Of a DNA stretch of 64,000 bases, positions 54,977-63,930 are shown one piece after another. The first letter of the stretch is position 1. Every line of letters starts with the position of its first letter. The stretch lies in contig JANWXM010000009.1 of the NCBI GenBank assembly GCA_025055285.1, forward strand, positions 58,773 through 122,772, written 5' to 3'. Source of the DNA: Saprospiraceae bacterium. GTDB taxonomy: Bacteria; Bacteroidota; Bacteroidia; Chitinophagales; Saprospiraceae. A model generated the notes under the pieces. The model was given only the letters and a program-made list of their open reading frames with translations. It did no database searches and was not told the DNA's origin. Made by a program: the position numbers and the translations under genes.

Positions 54977-57621
54977 ATGTCCGAGTCACTCATTTTCATC
55001 AGTTACTGCGTAAAGGACGCCCAAATCGAAGCCCGACTCCTGTACGCCGATCCGGCCAACCACTTCGGCCGAGACGTCGTGTTTTTAGATAAAAAACGCA
55101 TCAATCCCGGCGACCAGTGGCCAGAAGAACTCAAAAAGCACGTCCTAAAATGTAAGGTTTTGCTCGTCTTGGTGAAAAAAGGCGTCGTGTGGGCAGGGCA
55201 TGACGAGACTACTGGAGAATACCGCATCAACGTCCCTGAAGACTGGGTGCGGTTGGAAATTGAGATAGCAAAGCGGGAGAAGAAGACGGTCATTCCTGTG
55301 TTCCTCGATCGCGGCAGGTTTCCAGCGAAGAGTGTCCTGCCTAAAGAACTCCACTTTCTGGATGCTTTGCAATACAAAACCATTGAAACGGAAAATAACT
55401 GGGACGACGGCGTAATGGCGCTCATCAGATACATAGAGGAGAAAGGCGTTCAACCTCAGAAAAAACCCACAGATGCCCCCGTCTCGGTGCTCGACGACTA
55501 CCCCCTGCCTGCCGACATCAACCCCTTTCATACCTACAAAGAGCCTTACATCGGCCTCCGGTATTTCGACCGCGAGGCCGCACCGCTGTTCTTCGGCCGC
55601 ACGCGCGAGCTCAACGCCTTTTTCAGCCTGATAGAGCGCCCCGAGACGCGTCTCGTCTTCGTGCATGGGCACAGCGGCGGGGGCAAGTCTTCGTTTCTAG
55701 CCGCAGGCGTGTTGCCCCGGCTCGAACAAAAAATGGGCGCCTCTTGGGTGTACTACGAACGCCGCGATAAACCCCGTCAACTCGATAGTCAGTTGGCAGA
55801 ACTCCTTCAGAAACCGGGCGAAGCGGACAAAAGGCGCATCTTCATCTTCGACCAGGTGGAGGAGATGTTTACCGATCCCGTTCAAGGCGAGCGGGACGGG
55901 TTTGTGCAAACACTCCGTCAAGCGCTGCAAGACCATCCCACCGACGCATTTGTCTTAGCCTTTCGCAGCGATTACCTGGCCGATGTACAATGTTTAATCG
56001 CCGAAATTGACGTAAGTTATGAAGAAATCCGCCTCGACCCGCTCGACCGCGCGGCCATCGTCGAGGCTATTGAAGGCGTTAAGAAGAACGAGAAACTGGC
56101 CAGACTCTACCGAATGGATTTCGACAATGACTTCGCCCGAAAGGTGGCAGAAGAGCTGGTCACAAAAGAAACCGCACAGATCAGTGCCATTCTCCAAAGC
56201 CGGCTGCAGAAGCTTTACATCGCCGCACGGGATGCCCGCCCGCCCGATGATCTCAACGTGCGCCTGCGCTGGGAAGACTATGAAAAACTCGTCAAGGAGG
56301 CGCACGCAGAGTTCGAACTCCTCGATGCAGCCGTGGAAAGCGTTCGGCAGCAGTGCCCCGACGCCAACAAAAAAGCCATCCTCGAAACCTTAGACCAGTT
56401 CGTCATCAACCGCGAAACCGCTGGCGCAAAATCGAAGCAGGAACTCCAGAACGCGGAAGACCCGCTCCTCCAGGCCCTGCTGAAGGTAAATCTGCTCACC
56501 AAGCTGCGCGGCAAGAAAGCCATCCGCTTGGCGCACGACGTGCTTGCCCCCGTCGTCCGGCGGCGCTATCAGGAAGAGCTCAGCGCCGAAAACAAGCGCC
56601 TGACGGACCAGAACTTTGAACTGCTGTGGCAAAACCTGCACAAAGGCCTGGAAACCTTAGACTTCGAGGCCGCCCGACAGGCCCTAACCGAGGCCGCAGC
56701 GCTGCACTTTTATCCCAAGGCCTACGACCTGGCGCCGCTGGCCTTCGAGCTGGCCTATGTATTTCTGTGGGCCGATAAAACCGAGGAGGGCAAAGCCTTG
56801 CTCCGCATCTTTTTAGACCTCCAAAAGCATCGGAACATTTTGTATCCACCGTTGGCCGAAACTTCTGACACCAGCGCGGTAATAGCCTACCTCCGGCAAT
56901 GCGCCCCCAACGCTTTCAGGGATTTGGAAAAGAAATACTTCCCTACCATGATACCTGCGGAGGGCGGTACTTTTGATATGGGCAGCAACGAATACAACGA
57001 TGATAGGCCCGTCCATCAGGTAACCGTTTCCGATTTCGCGATTGCCCAGACGCCAACCACCTGGCATCAATTCGGTATTTTCTGTTTAGAAACAGGCTTT
57101 AAGGTACCGTACGATAGTGGCTGGGGCCGCGGCAATCGCCCGCTGATTGGCGTCAGTTGGGACGACGCTCAGCAATTCTGCCGATGGCTCTCCCAAAAAA
57201 AAGACAGCGCTATCGCCTGCCCACCGAAGCCGAGTGGGAATACGCTGCCCGCGGTGGACGATGGAGCAAGGGCTATCGGTACAGCGGCAGCGACAATCTG
57301 GACGAAGTGGGCTGGTACAAAGATAACTCAAAGGGTCAGACGCATCCCGTGGGCCAAAAGCGCCCCAACGAGCTGGGTCTGTACGATATGAGCGGCAACG
57401 TATGGGAGTGGTGTGAGGACGACTGGCACGGCAACTACACCGGCGCACCGACGGATGGGCAAGCCTGGGTGGATAGCCCGCGTGGCTCTAACCGCGTGCT
57501 TCGCGGCGGCTCGTGGAACTACGGCGCGCTGAACTGCCGCGTAGCGGTCCGCAACCTCTGGGCGCCGACGGCCCGCTACGACTATCTCGGCTTCCGCCTC
57601 GCTCTTCAGTTCCCGAGATGA
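54977..57621 (+). CDS. TIR-STAND NTPase-FGE/SUMF1 fusion, frame interrupted at an A8 run
   Basis: The protein has three parts. Residues 1-155 are a TIR domain (SLIFISYCVKDAQIEARLL; VFLDKKRINPGDQW; DWVRLEIEIAKREKKTVIPV, with Glu94 at the usual NADase position). Residues 190-540 are a STAND-type NTPase with Walker A GHSGGGKSS at 231-239 and Walker B RIFIFDQVEEMF at 287-298. Residues 655-end are a formylglycine-enzyme/SUMF1 fold (IPAEGGTFDMGSNEYNDDRP ... YRLPTEAEWEYAARGG ... GNVWEWCEDDW ... RVLRGGSWN ... GFRLAL). As written the first frame ends at 57391 after foreign sequence. A -1 shift at 57202 joins it to the frame ending at 57621 with no lost residue, giving 881 residues. The family acts as conflict sensors with an NAD-consuming effector; this is inference here. 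Confidence 0.88.
57195..57202 (+). other. A8 slippery run causing the -1 frame change
   Basis: Eight A residues lie in the zero frame as CAA AAA AAA GAC, so A AAA AAA is an in-frame slippery heptamer. Shifting back one base gives AGA CAG CGC TAT and restores the FGE motif RYRLPTEAEWEY. Programmed frameshifting, polymerase slippage, phase variation or a sequence error could each explain it. Confidence 0.6.
57513..57618 (+). other. Candidate diversity-generating retroelement variable region
   Basis: The last 35 codons read GGSWNYGALNCRVAVRNLW then APTARYDYLGFRLALQFPR. Retroelement-diversified FGE-fold proteins have the frame GGSWNNNxxNCRxANRNNNxPxxRNNNxGFR, in which Asn (AAC) codons of the template vary. 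Here fixed positions are kept and the others are codons reachable from AAC by A changes at several sites (TAC, GGC, GTC, CTC, GAC). A 7-bp inverted repeat (ATCTCGG 57584-57590, CCGAGAT 57613-57619) is at its end. No template repeat or reverse transcriptase was found in the window. Confidence 0.4.
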
Positions 57622-58021
57622 TCCCTCTTGGGGCAGTGCGTGGGCTGAAATAGGGCGGGGCGTATTGCAGCCAGAAGCGCCGGTTTCCGGCAGTGAGAGA
57701 GGCATCGCCGACACGCCAGCCCTGATTATTCTCACTGCCCATAGGCTTAGCGCGCCTCTCTGCAGGCTTTTAGCTGTCCCGTCGAAAGCCATTTCATCCA
57801 GGTAGGAAGCGCTGGAGATAGGATGTCCGCTGGTAGGTTGGACGGTCTTTTGCAAGAGGTGTCTTTTCAGTTTTCTGTTTGCTCGATTTGGCGGTTGGAG
57901 ATGCTCGATGTATCCGCTAAAACGGAGAAATATGCCTTCAAAGAGATGGCGTGCTACCGCTTTCGTGCGAGGCCTAATTCACTAGCAAGTCCGTCCTTTG
58001 TCGTCGATTTAAGGCAGCGGG
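57622..58021. other. Structured non-coding stretch between convergent TIR and CHAT genes
   Basis: No gene was recognised. Several inverted repeats overlap: GGCAGTGAGA (57689-57698) with TCTCACTGCC (57730-57739), AGAGAGGC (57696-57703) with GCCTCTCT (57754-57761) and the small hairpin GCCGG-TTT-CCGGC (57679-57691). They could act as terminators for both genes or belong to a mobile or homing element. Confidence 0.45.
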
Positions 58022-60808
58022 CTAAGCGCGGAGAGGTTGGTAAATTCGGGCTTTGCGTCGGCGTACCTCTAGCCATAAAACTGCAAATCCACTCATTACC
58101 AGAAGAATAGCGAGCATCCAAAGGTGGTCTGCCGAGGAGGGAATGAACTCAATAGGGCCATCTTCGCCCATGAGGGTAAAGGCGGCCCAATAATACGGGC
58201 TTTTGTGGGCTTCCGGTGCAGGTCTACCCAGCAAGTGTAGTTTCGCTTGTCGAAGAGCTTCGGAGCGCGGCAAACCTTGCTTGAGGTGCTGGTAGAAAGC
58301 AGCAAAAAGTTGGGCGGTAGAGCGGTCGTTAACAGACCAGTAGCTGGCCACTAGGCTGCGGGCTCCAGCATAGGCAAAAGCACGCGCTAGGCTTAGCACG
58401 CCTTCGCCCTGAGCAAAGGCGCCTGTGTTAGTCTGGCAAGCGCTCAGGGTGACTAGAGCAGCGCGTAGGCGTTGGGCATAAATTTCCGGTAGTGCCAGCG
58501 TTCGGTCGTAGAATTCAATACCAGTTTCCTGAGGAGCTCCCGCTCGCGCATGAGTAGACAGATGAAAGACATCATAATCGTCGGTTGTCTTTAGAAAATT
58601 GTCAGCAGTTGCCTGTGCGTCTATCAGCGCATCGGCGGCAATACCCGAGGGTTGCTCTTCTTCGCAGTAGGGTAAAGGACTCATGCCTCGACGTCCTTCG
58701 GCTAGAAATGGCGCTACTTGAAGCAAACGCGCTCTTCGCCTTGGCGAAGAATTCTTCTCCGCAGCTAAAAAAGAGGCCGACCAGACGTATCGAATGGCGA
58801 ATGTGCGCAGCAAGTATGGAGCTGCGCTGTAAGTCTCCGTATGCGGTTGAACGAGAAGTACCTCAAAAGGCAAATAAGTTAGCTGGCCATCGGGCACGAT
58901 GATGAGCGAGCGGCAGATCGCGAGAAGAGAATCAGGGATCAAACGGCGGCGTACTTCAAAAGCTGTGCTGAGAAAACGGCTCATTTCCGTCTCCATCCGA
59001 TGTTTTTGCGGCAGGATTTGGCACAAATAGGCAATGGAAGTATCCGTTGCTAGGTCGCGACTTACCGCCCAAGTCCAAAAATGTTGCCGTGAGATAGCCA
59101 AGCATAGATAGCTATCTGCCGCATCAAAAAAAAGAAGCAAGACTGCAGAATCGGGCAGTGTTTGGCGCAGAGAAGATAAAGATATCCGTTGATCCGCTCG
59201 CGAATATTCCCGAAATTGCGGATAGCTGCGCAGCAGCCTTAGGATTTCAGCGTACTGGCGCTCTAGGCGAAAGAGCGCAGCAGCGCACCTCTGAGCGGCG
59301 AGGGTATCTCCCTGGCTTTCAGCGCGGAGTTGAGCACTCTGGGTCGCGGCACGCTCTCGACGAAGCATTTCTTCGCGGCGTAAAAGCGAGTCAGGCACTT
59401 GGGCTAGGGCTAAGGCGCGCTGTTGATGCAAAGCGTCGCGCAGCGCATTTGCTCGTCCGCGTTCTACCAAATCAAAGAGGCGCGCTTGATGACGCTCCTC
59501 GTTGGTGTGTTGCAATAGAGCCCATTCATTCCGCACTGCTTCGCGGAGCAAGTCAAAGTTGTGCGCAGAAAAATAAAGTTTGGCTTCATCTGTTCCATAT
59601 GTGCTGCGCAAACGCTCGGCAACAGCAAGTGCCACGTCAAAATAGAATGCCGCTTTTTTGCGGTTTTCAATATTGGGTACATGGAGTAAGGCTTCGGCGT
59701 TGCGCGCAGCTGCGTTCATCGCCCATAGCTCGATGGGAACTGCTTCGGGCGAAAGATTTACTCCGGCTTCCCAGGCATCGAGCTGCGAGAAAACTTGTTT
59801 GAGCGCTTTTTGATAAAAGCATAGAGCCTCTTTAACCCCTTGGTATTGCATGGCCCAATCGCCCCATTCGCAATAAAGTTTAGCCATTTCACGACTGCCT
59901 CGATACTTATACACGCGCAGCCCAAGCTGTTCCGCCTGCTTAAAGTAAGCTTCTGCTTGAGTTGGTTGGCCCATATGGGCCATCACATCTGCCAAACCGC
60001 TTAAACAGCGAATCCTGTTTTCAATCTCATCTGGTTGAGTATTGTAGTAAGCTAATGCCTGTTCGAGCCGCCTTCGCGCCTCCTTCCACTTCCCTCGGCG
60101 CCTATATACTTGTGCTGAGGCCGACAGCAGCGAAGCACGTGCTTCAGGCGGTCCGTCTAAGCTATCTGCAAAGGAGATGTACCGCAGAGCAGTGTCGAGG
60201 CTGTCTTGCCAATATGCGCTGTTGGTCAGTTGAGCATAAATGGAGAGCTGGTAATAACCCGAGGGGTCGCTGAGCAGTGCGGCTTTTAAGTACTGGTCTG
60301 CCGAGCGATAGTCTTGGCGGCGGATGAATACTTGTGCGGCATTCTTGTAGCAATAAGCAACATGAGGCCCGTGTTCTTTTAACGACTCGTAAATCTTAAG
60401 CGCAACTTCATAAGCCTCCAAAACTTCCGTGTATTGTTCCAACTGCCGATGCGCGATTGCCTTCCAAGACCACAAATAAGCTGCTGCTGCACTGTTCGCG
60501 CCTGCCGTACCTTTTAGAGCAGAAAGGGCGCTATCTAAAATCCCAATTGCCGAAGCGTATTCGCCCCGGTCATAAGCGCGCTCTGCCTGAGCAGCACAGT
60601 GCTCCGCATAAGTTTCCCATCCCTCGCTCGCGCGATGCGCTGCTTTCCCCGATTCGATTCGATTAGCCGCCTCTTTATAGCGATGCTCGCGTACTAGGTG
60701 AGCTATAGACTCATCTGCTGCCGCCTGACCCCAGAGCCACGCTCCTAAACTTGCTACCATCGCAGCAATTACAAACCCATGATTCGCCCACCTTATTTTG
60801 AAAGTCAT
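58022..60808 (-). CDS. Exported TPR-CHAT protease, tail-anchored
   Basis: The 928-residue protein has a signal peptide (GFVIAAMVASLGAWLWGQAA), about 500 residues of tetratricopeptide helices (AYLWSWKAIAHRQLEQYTEV; AAQVFIRRQDYRSADQYLKA; GLADVMAHMGQPTQAEAYFK) and a C-terminal CHAT domain. CHAT is a caspase-like peptidase; its dyad is His about 753 in DVFHLSTHARAG and Cys about 791 in VTLSACQTNTG, with RSLVASYWSVNDRSTAQL after it. A transmembrane helix (LWMLAILLVMSGFAVLWL) and basic tail end the protein, so TPR and CHAT would face the periplasm. The frame can begin at TTG 60838; ATG 60808 is preferred. It is 34 bases after the DUF1573 gene and convergent with the TIR gene. Confidence 0.9.
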   Translation of the reverse strand: MTFKIRWANHGFVIAAMVASLGAWLWGQAAADESIAHLVREHRYKEAANRIESGKAAHRASEGWETYAEHCAAQAERAYDRGEYASAIGILDSALSALKGTAGANSAAAAYLWSWKAIAHRQLEQYTEVLEAYEVALKIYESLKEHGPHVAYCYKNAAQVFIRRQDYRSADQYLKAALLSDPSGYYQLSIYAQLTNSAYWQDSLDTALRYISFADSLDGPPEARASLLSASAQVYRRRGKWKEARRRLEQALAYYNTQPDEIENRIRCLSGLADVMAHMGQPTQAEAYFKQAEQLGLRVYKYRGSREMAKLYCEWGDWAMQYQGVKEALCFYQKALKQVFSQLDAWEAGVNLSPEAVPIELWAMNAAARNAEALLHVPNIENRKKAAFYFDVALAVAERLRSTYGTDEAKLYFSAHNFDLLREAVRNEWALLQHTNEERHQARLFDLVERGRANALRDALHQQRALALAQVPDSLLRREEMLRRERAATQSAQLRAESQGDTLAAQRCAAALFRLERQYAEILRLLRSYPQFREYSRADQRISLSSLRQTLPDSAVLLLFFDAADSYLCLAISRQHFWTWAVSRDLATDTSIAYLCQILPQKHRMETEMSRFLSTAFEVRRRLIPDSLLAICRSLIIVPDGQLTYLPFEVLLVQPHTETYSAAPYLLRTFAIRYVWSASFLAAEKNSSPRRRARLLQVAPFLAEGRRGMSPLPYCEEEQPSGIAADALIDAQATADNFLKTTDDYDVFHLSTHARAGAPQETGIEFYDRTLALPEIYAQRLRAALVTLSACQTNTGAFAQGEGVLSLARAFAYAGARSLVASYWSVNDRSTAQLFAAFYQHLKQGLPRSEALRQAKLHLLGRPAPEAHKSPYYWAAFTLMGEDGPIEFIPSSADHLWMLAILLVMSGFAVLWLEVRRRKARIYQPLRA

Positions 60809-60842
60809 ATGTAAGGCTTTGCTTATAGGCCAGGGCAATCCT

Positions 60843-61322
60843 TTATTGCTTCGGTTTCACTCGCCCTTTCAAAACCACTACCGTCTCGTTAGGATACGTG
60901 TTTGCCGTAATGTAAATGAGTTTCTTTTGCTCGTTGGTCTTTCCCTCTGTGTTAAAGCGCGCTTTTATTTTTCCAGTTCCCCCTGGGGGAATAGGATCTT
61001 TGGGCCAGTCCGGTACAGTACAACCACAGGAAGAACGCGCATTCAAAATGGATAATGGCACCTTACCTACGTTTTTGAAGACAAATTCGTGCTCCACAAT
61101 GTCGCCCTCGCGCACTTCTCCAAAGTCATACTCCGACTCTTCGAAGAAAATGCGGGCCAAGGCATTGGTATCCATGGGCATATCGGCCGAAACAGGGTTG
61201 CGAATAAGTTGGCTGTTAGGCCCTTCGCTCCGAATTTCTTGTACGCCTGAAGTTTTGTCGCTCTTACAACTTAATACTACTAGGAAAGTGCCTGAAAACA
61301 AGATAGATATCCATGTCCTCAT
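60843..61322 (-). CDS. DUF1573 domain lipoprotein
   Basis: The 159-residue protein starts with a lipoprotein signal (LFSGTFLVVLSC, Cys 19) and contains one DUF1573 domain: FEESEYDFGEVREGDIVEHE, FVFKNVGKVPLSILNARSSC, GCTVPDWPKDPIPPGGTGKI and VVVLKGRV. The SSCGCT motif is diagnostic. The domain is an Ig-like fold of unknown role, widespread in Bacteroidota envelopes. It is the first gene of a two-gene unit with the CHAT protease, so a link to that protein's function is possible. Confidence 0.92.
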   Translation of the reverse strand: MRTWISILFSGTFLVVLSCKSDKTSGVQEIRSEGPNSQLIRNPVSADMPMDTNALARIFFEESEYDFGEVREGDIVEHEFVFKNVGKVPLSILNARSSCGCTVPDWPKDPIPPGGTGKIKARFNTEGKTNEQKKLIYITANTYPNETVVVLKGRVKPKQ

Positions 61323-61681
61323 AGAAACATGGGTTTATTTAAAGAACTTCTAAAAAACTGAGTAACGCCTATTTCTATTTACTTGTTTGCGCAAAATAGC
61401 GCGCAACCTCTAAAGAGATGCAAAGATGAGGGAAATAGGGCGGTTTAAGACAAACTGTTTGCTGTCCTTTATGGTTGAACACTAGCGGAAAATTCCCATA
61501 ATACTGCAGAATCAATGTTCTACTTTCCGTACCTCTCTTTATACACATGCGGCTTACTTTTTTTAAATATTCAACAATTGTAGTTAACTAAAGAGCTCGG
61601 CGAGTATCCTCGTTTCAACAACCTTAATCCGTATAATTTTTTAGGTGTGTCTTTCGGTGTAAAGGAGGGAAAGCTGCCGTC
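61323..61681. other. Non-coding stretch between divergent DUF1573 and decarboxylase genes
   Basis: AT-rich intergenic DNA holding the two divergent promoters. A near -7 match for the DUF1573 gene (TATTTTGC on the minus strand) is one T short of the consensus. No gene was recognised. Confidence 0.45.
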
Positions 61682-61689
61682 TATCTTTG
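61682..61689 (+). promoter_or_regulatory. Bacteroidota-type -7 element upstream of the decarboxylase gene
   Basis: TATCTTTG matches TAnnTTTG, 30 bases before the start codon. Confidence 0.5.
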
Positions 61690-61719
61690 CCCGTAGTTAG
61701 GGTGTACAAAGTGTAGAAT

Positions 61720-62673
61720 ATGGCAAAAAAACGCGTCCTCATCACCGGCGCTGCCGGTTTTATTGGTTCTCACCTGTGCGACCGTTTCCTGGCTGAAGGT
61801 TACCAAGTTATCGGCATGGACAACCTCCTAACAGGTAATTTAGACAACATCGCTCACTTATTTAAAGAAAAAGATTTTGAATACTACCACTGCGATGTCA
61901 CAAAATTTATATACATTCCGGGTAAGTTAGATTATATTCTACACTTCGCCTCTCCAGCGAGCCCGATCGACTATTTGCAAATGCCCATCCAAACGCTGAA
62001 GGTAGGCGCGTTAGGGACCCACAATTGCTTAGGTCTAGCACGTGAAAAAAAAGCGCGTATTCTCGTGGCCTCCACCTCTGAAGTATACGGCGATCCATTA
62101 GTGCATCCTCAACCAGAGGAGTACTGGGGCAACGTAAATCCCGTTGGCCCGCGCGGCGTATACGACGAGGCGAAGCGTTTCCTAGAAGCTATCACGATGG
62201 CTTATCATAACGTTCATGGCCTAGAAACGCGTATCGTTCGCATATTCAACACTTATGGCCCTCGCATGCGCGTTAACGATGGCCGCGTGTTACCAGCCTT
62301 TTTCAGTCAGGCCATTCGAGGTGAAGGGCTCACCGTGTTTGGAGACGGCTCCCAAACGCGCTCCTTTTGCTATATTGATGACCTCGTTGAAGGCATTTAC
62401 CGCCTATTGATGAGCGATTACCACTTGCCCATGAATCTAGGAAATCCATCCGAAGTCAGTATTCTCCAGTTCGCTCAAGAAATTCTCGATCTCGTTCAGA
62501 ACCCTAAGGCCTATATCGATTATCGCCCTCTGCCTGTGGACGATCCAAAGCAACGCCGACCTGACATTACAAAAGCGCGTCACATCCTGGGATGGGAACC
62601 CAAAATTGACCGCGCTACAGGGCTGAGGCTAACTTACGAGTACTTCAAAAAGGTAATTCCCCAAGCGCAATGA
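61720..62673 (+). CDS. UDP-glucuronate decarboxylase-like SDR (UDP-xylose synthase type)
   Basis: The 317-residue extended SDR has the NAD-binding [18 protein letters not shown] at 10-27, [32 protein letters not shown] near 74-93 (typical of UXS rather than GalE), STSEVYGDP and the catalytic [10 protein letters not shown] near 145. [20 protein letters not shown] and [19 protein letters not shown] complete the pattern. UXS enzymes convert UDP-glucuronate to UDP-xylose for polysaccharides. A UDP-glucose dehydrogenase is not in the window. The call is firm as a UXS-clade SDR; the exact product is family-based. Confidence 0.92.
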   Translation: MAKKRVLITGAAGFIGSHLCDRFLAEGYQVIGMDNLLTGNLDNIAHLFKEKDFEYYHCDVTKFIYIPGKLDYILHFASPASPIDYLQMPIQTLKVGALGTHNCLGLAREKKARILVASTSEVYGDPLVHPQPEEYWGNVNPVGPRGVYDEAKRFLEAITMAYHNVHGLETRIVRIFNTYGPRMRVNDGRVLPAFFSQAIRGEGLTVFGDGSQTRSFCYIDDLVEGIYRLLMSDYHLPMNLGNPSEVSILQFAQEILDLVQNPKAYIDYRPLPVDDPKQRRPDITKARHILGWEPKIDRATGLRLTYEYFKKVIPQAQ

Positions 62674-63862
62674 GTTTTTGCATCGACAGCGCCTAACTCA
62701 AACAGCAGCGGATGGGCGTAGACATTCTCTAAGGCCTCCTATCGGGTGGCGAAGGGAAATTCGTGCTTTGCCGAAAATTTCTCCTCGAGCGACGTAACAT
62801 TCTTCTTTTTTAAGAGATCTAAAAACAAAATCTCTCACTAAGAGAGGCAAATTCTCTAAGCGAGCGAAAGCTCTTTCAACGAAAGATAAAGCCTCCTAGC
62901 TTCACTCGACTGAGCGGCGGTCAATGGATCGCCGCTCTTACCGGAGGAGTATGCCATTCCAACCGATTTTTCTGCGTCAGGTAAGAAGCGGCCATCAACA
63001 GTTGCATCCCACTTTGGCAGTGGCTTGTTCATGTACGAGCGAGTCCTCGTTCGTTCTCCAACCCCTCTGCTCCAGCAAAGCACAAAAAATTAAGGTGCAA
63101 CGGGATATTCCCGGAACACCTTGACTTTTTCACTAGCACTTCCGCGACTTCTCCGTCATTTAATGAATTCACCGGCGAAATTATTGCGGATATAGGCCTT
63201 CTCGAGAAATTCAACTCAGGTAGAAGCTATATTTGTTGTGGAATAAACCCGGCGGCGGCTAGCCTGTAACCATTCTCGTTAGATTGAGGCGAAAACACAG
63301 TCGTGCTGTGCGCTGACAACTGCGGAAAGCAATAGAAACGTCAAAAACGAAAGGCAAGGAATTGCTCTCTCCGCGACTGGTAGACACGAAGAGGAGACTA
63401 ATATTAAACCGCACGCAAGGGAAGCAGAATGCCGCTTTCTTTTTTGCCGTGTCATTCAGCCATAGTGAGCACATCGGACATCCCTATGAGCATCATTGTA
63501 GAGGAATACCCAGCGCGGCGAAATGGTTTTTTCAGAAGCGTGCAGCCATTGGCGACAAGCGCTTTTATCGCGCGAGTAAATGCCACCAAGATACTCCACG
63601 CTGCTTTCGCGTGACATCAGTTAGTATTCAAAGCAGCACTAATATTTCGAACCAGTCCGATGTTGTTGTGCGAAAGTCACTGAATTGCTTTCACAGTGTA
63701 TGGGATATAGCTGTCCAGACTGACTAAAAAGTGCTTTGAGCCTCGACCTCTCTTCTAAAAGAGGGAAAAAATGTTTAGGTCAACAGTCAAAGGGGAACTC
63801 GCATTTTCATCTTGCGTTCTCTGCGGCCAAACGCGAGAGCTTAAATTTTTTTAAAAAAAGTC
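62674..63862. other. Long non-coding stretch
   Basis: About 1.2 kb with no credible gene. Open frames (75-121 codons, such as 63362-63727 plus and 62856-63083 minus) have no recognised motif and conflict with one another. One perfect hairpin is present: GAGCGGCG (62912-62919) with CGCCGCTC (62930-62937), without a U-tract. Confidence 0.45.
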
Positions 63863-63894
63863 TTGCAGGAAAGAAAAGAGTAGCATTACCTTTG
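63863..63894 (+). promoter_or_regulatory. Promoter at the right end of the window
   Basis: TTG (63863-63865) and TACCTTTG (63887-63894) are 21 bases apart, a full Bacteroidota -33/-7 match. Transcription would start near 63900 and leave the window rightward. Confidence 0.55.
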
Positions 63895-63930
63895 CAGCCC
63901 ATTTCCACAAAACCTAAACAGTAGCCTCGA

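Noticed and set aside
57488..57742. Minus-strand open frame starting MGSENNQGWRVGDASL behind the TIR gene
   Set aside because: It overlaps the conserved FGE coding region on the other strand for half its length and shows no known motif.
63362..63727. 121-codon plus-strand open frame near the right end
   Set aside because: No motif, no promoter at a sensible distance, and it overlaps other equally long frames.
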